Positions 15,501 through 15,843 of a stretch of 15,843 nucleotides of DNA are shown piece after piece. The notes under the pieces are model-generated. The model did not search any database. It was given only the letters and a program-made list of their open reading frames with translations, and was not told the DNA's origin. Every line of letters begins with the position of its first letter. Positions within the stretch are counted from its first letter, which is position 1. The position numbers and the translations under genes are program-made. Source of the stretch: Desulfobacteraceae bacterium (GTDB lineage: Bacteria > Desulfobacterota > Desulfobacteria > Desulfobacterales > UBA11574); assembly GCA_003486165.1 (NCBI GenBank), contig DNGT01000402.1:468-16310 (forward strand), in the 5' to 3' direction.

Positions 15501-15733
15501 CTCGCCGTAATAGTTTTTTTAAACTCACCTTGTTTCTGGTGACTTTTCTTATAAGAGTTGAATCCCACGTTGTTTATTGATTTGTACCGCTGAAAACTAA
15601 CAAGGAGTTTTCACTCTTTCACCATCTAAGATTTAAGAAAGATAATCTTCCTCTTCCCTTCATTTTCAATAAGCAAAGATTAAAATGAGTTTGATATTCT
15701 AAATCTTGAGACACGCTGTTTTACGAGACAAAA

Positions 15734-15760
15734 GTGTATCAATCCTTAGTTTTGATACAC
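15734..15760. repeat. 9-bp perfect inverted repeat, operator-like
   Basis: GTGTATCAA (15734-15742) and TTGATACAC (15752-15760) are perfect reverse complements separated by nine bases. Spacing and size would suit a dimeric regulator upstream of a gene to the right of the window, but no such gene is visible. Confidence 0.5.
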
Positions 15761-15843
15761 ATGTTTGATTCATCATTCAATTCTATTTCATATAATATCT
15801 GAAAGTTATACAGAAGCATTATATTGGTATGGTTATTGCTAAA

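Larger units (their letters stand above)
14903..15843. other. gene-free right flank
   Basis: About 940 bases without a convincing gene on either strand. The open frames present (84 aa at 15137-15391, 74 aa on the other strand at 15344-15568) lack ribosome binding sites and recognisable domains. The sequence is AT-rich and rich in inverted repeats, described separately. Downstream genes probably lie outside the window. Confidence 0.6.

Noticed and set aside
15344..15568. 74-aa open frame on the - strand
   Set aside because: It spans the 30-bp palindrome and nested repeats, so its peptide reflects repeat DNA rather than a gene.

Overview
The window looks like chromosomal DNA from an anaerobic Desulfobacterota-type bacterium. 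This is inferred from the protein families and the moderate GC, not from any rRNA or marker gene. It contains two gene blocks of different character and a non-coding right flank. I see no tRNA, rRNA, CRISPR array or intact transposase.

Left block (about 1-2480, + strand): small genes, partly decayed. They are a short membrane protein resembling the 'transporter suffix' family, the C-terminal remnant of a second conserved hypothetical protein, an MscS-family mechanosensitive channel, an unknown 104-aa protein whose start abuts the channel's stop, and a lipoprotein-like gene. The last gene starts with an excellent ribosome binding site but is broken by two single-base frameshifts and has lost its 3' end. 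The decay stops where the next block begins.

Central block (2530-14842, - strand): seven intact genes in one tight, mostly overlapping operon, transcribed right to left. In order of transcription: a phosphotransfer dikinase (PEP-synthase / rifampin-phosphotransferase architecture), an unusual 983-aa fusion of a class III aminotransferase with a cyanobacterial-type long-chain acyl-ACP reductase domain, a UbiA-family membrane prenyltransferase, a BtaA-like (DUF3419) 3-amino-3-carboxypropyl transferase, a second dikinase, a large GNAT-like acyltransferase and a type II phosphatidylserine decarboxylase. Active-site residues are visible in the dikinases, the fusion protein and the decarboxylase, and key motifs in the UbiA and BtaA proteins, so the pathway appears live. 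A near-perfect sigma-54 (-24/-12) promoter lies just upstream of the first gene, with a short leader, a strong ribosome binding site and two upstream dyads that could bind an enhancer-binding protein.

The gene content suggests an undescribed pathway for an unusual amino-, ether- or prenyl-lipid. A plausible logic is acyl-ACP to aldehyde to amine (fusion protein), activation of an alcohol by the dikinases, prenyl/alkyl transfer by UbiA, addition of the SAM-derived aminocarboxypropyl group by the BtaA-like enzyme, acylation by GNAT, and decarboxylation of an amino-acid head group by the Psd-like enzyme. The order and product are inference.

Right flank (14843-15843): about 1 kb with no convincing gene. 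It holds the sigma-54 promoter, candidate regulator dyads and, near 15388-15542, a dense cluster of inverted repeats including a perfect 30-bp palindrome.
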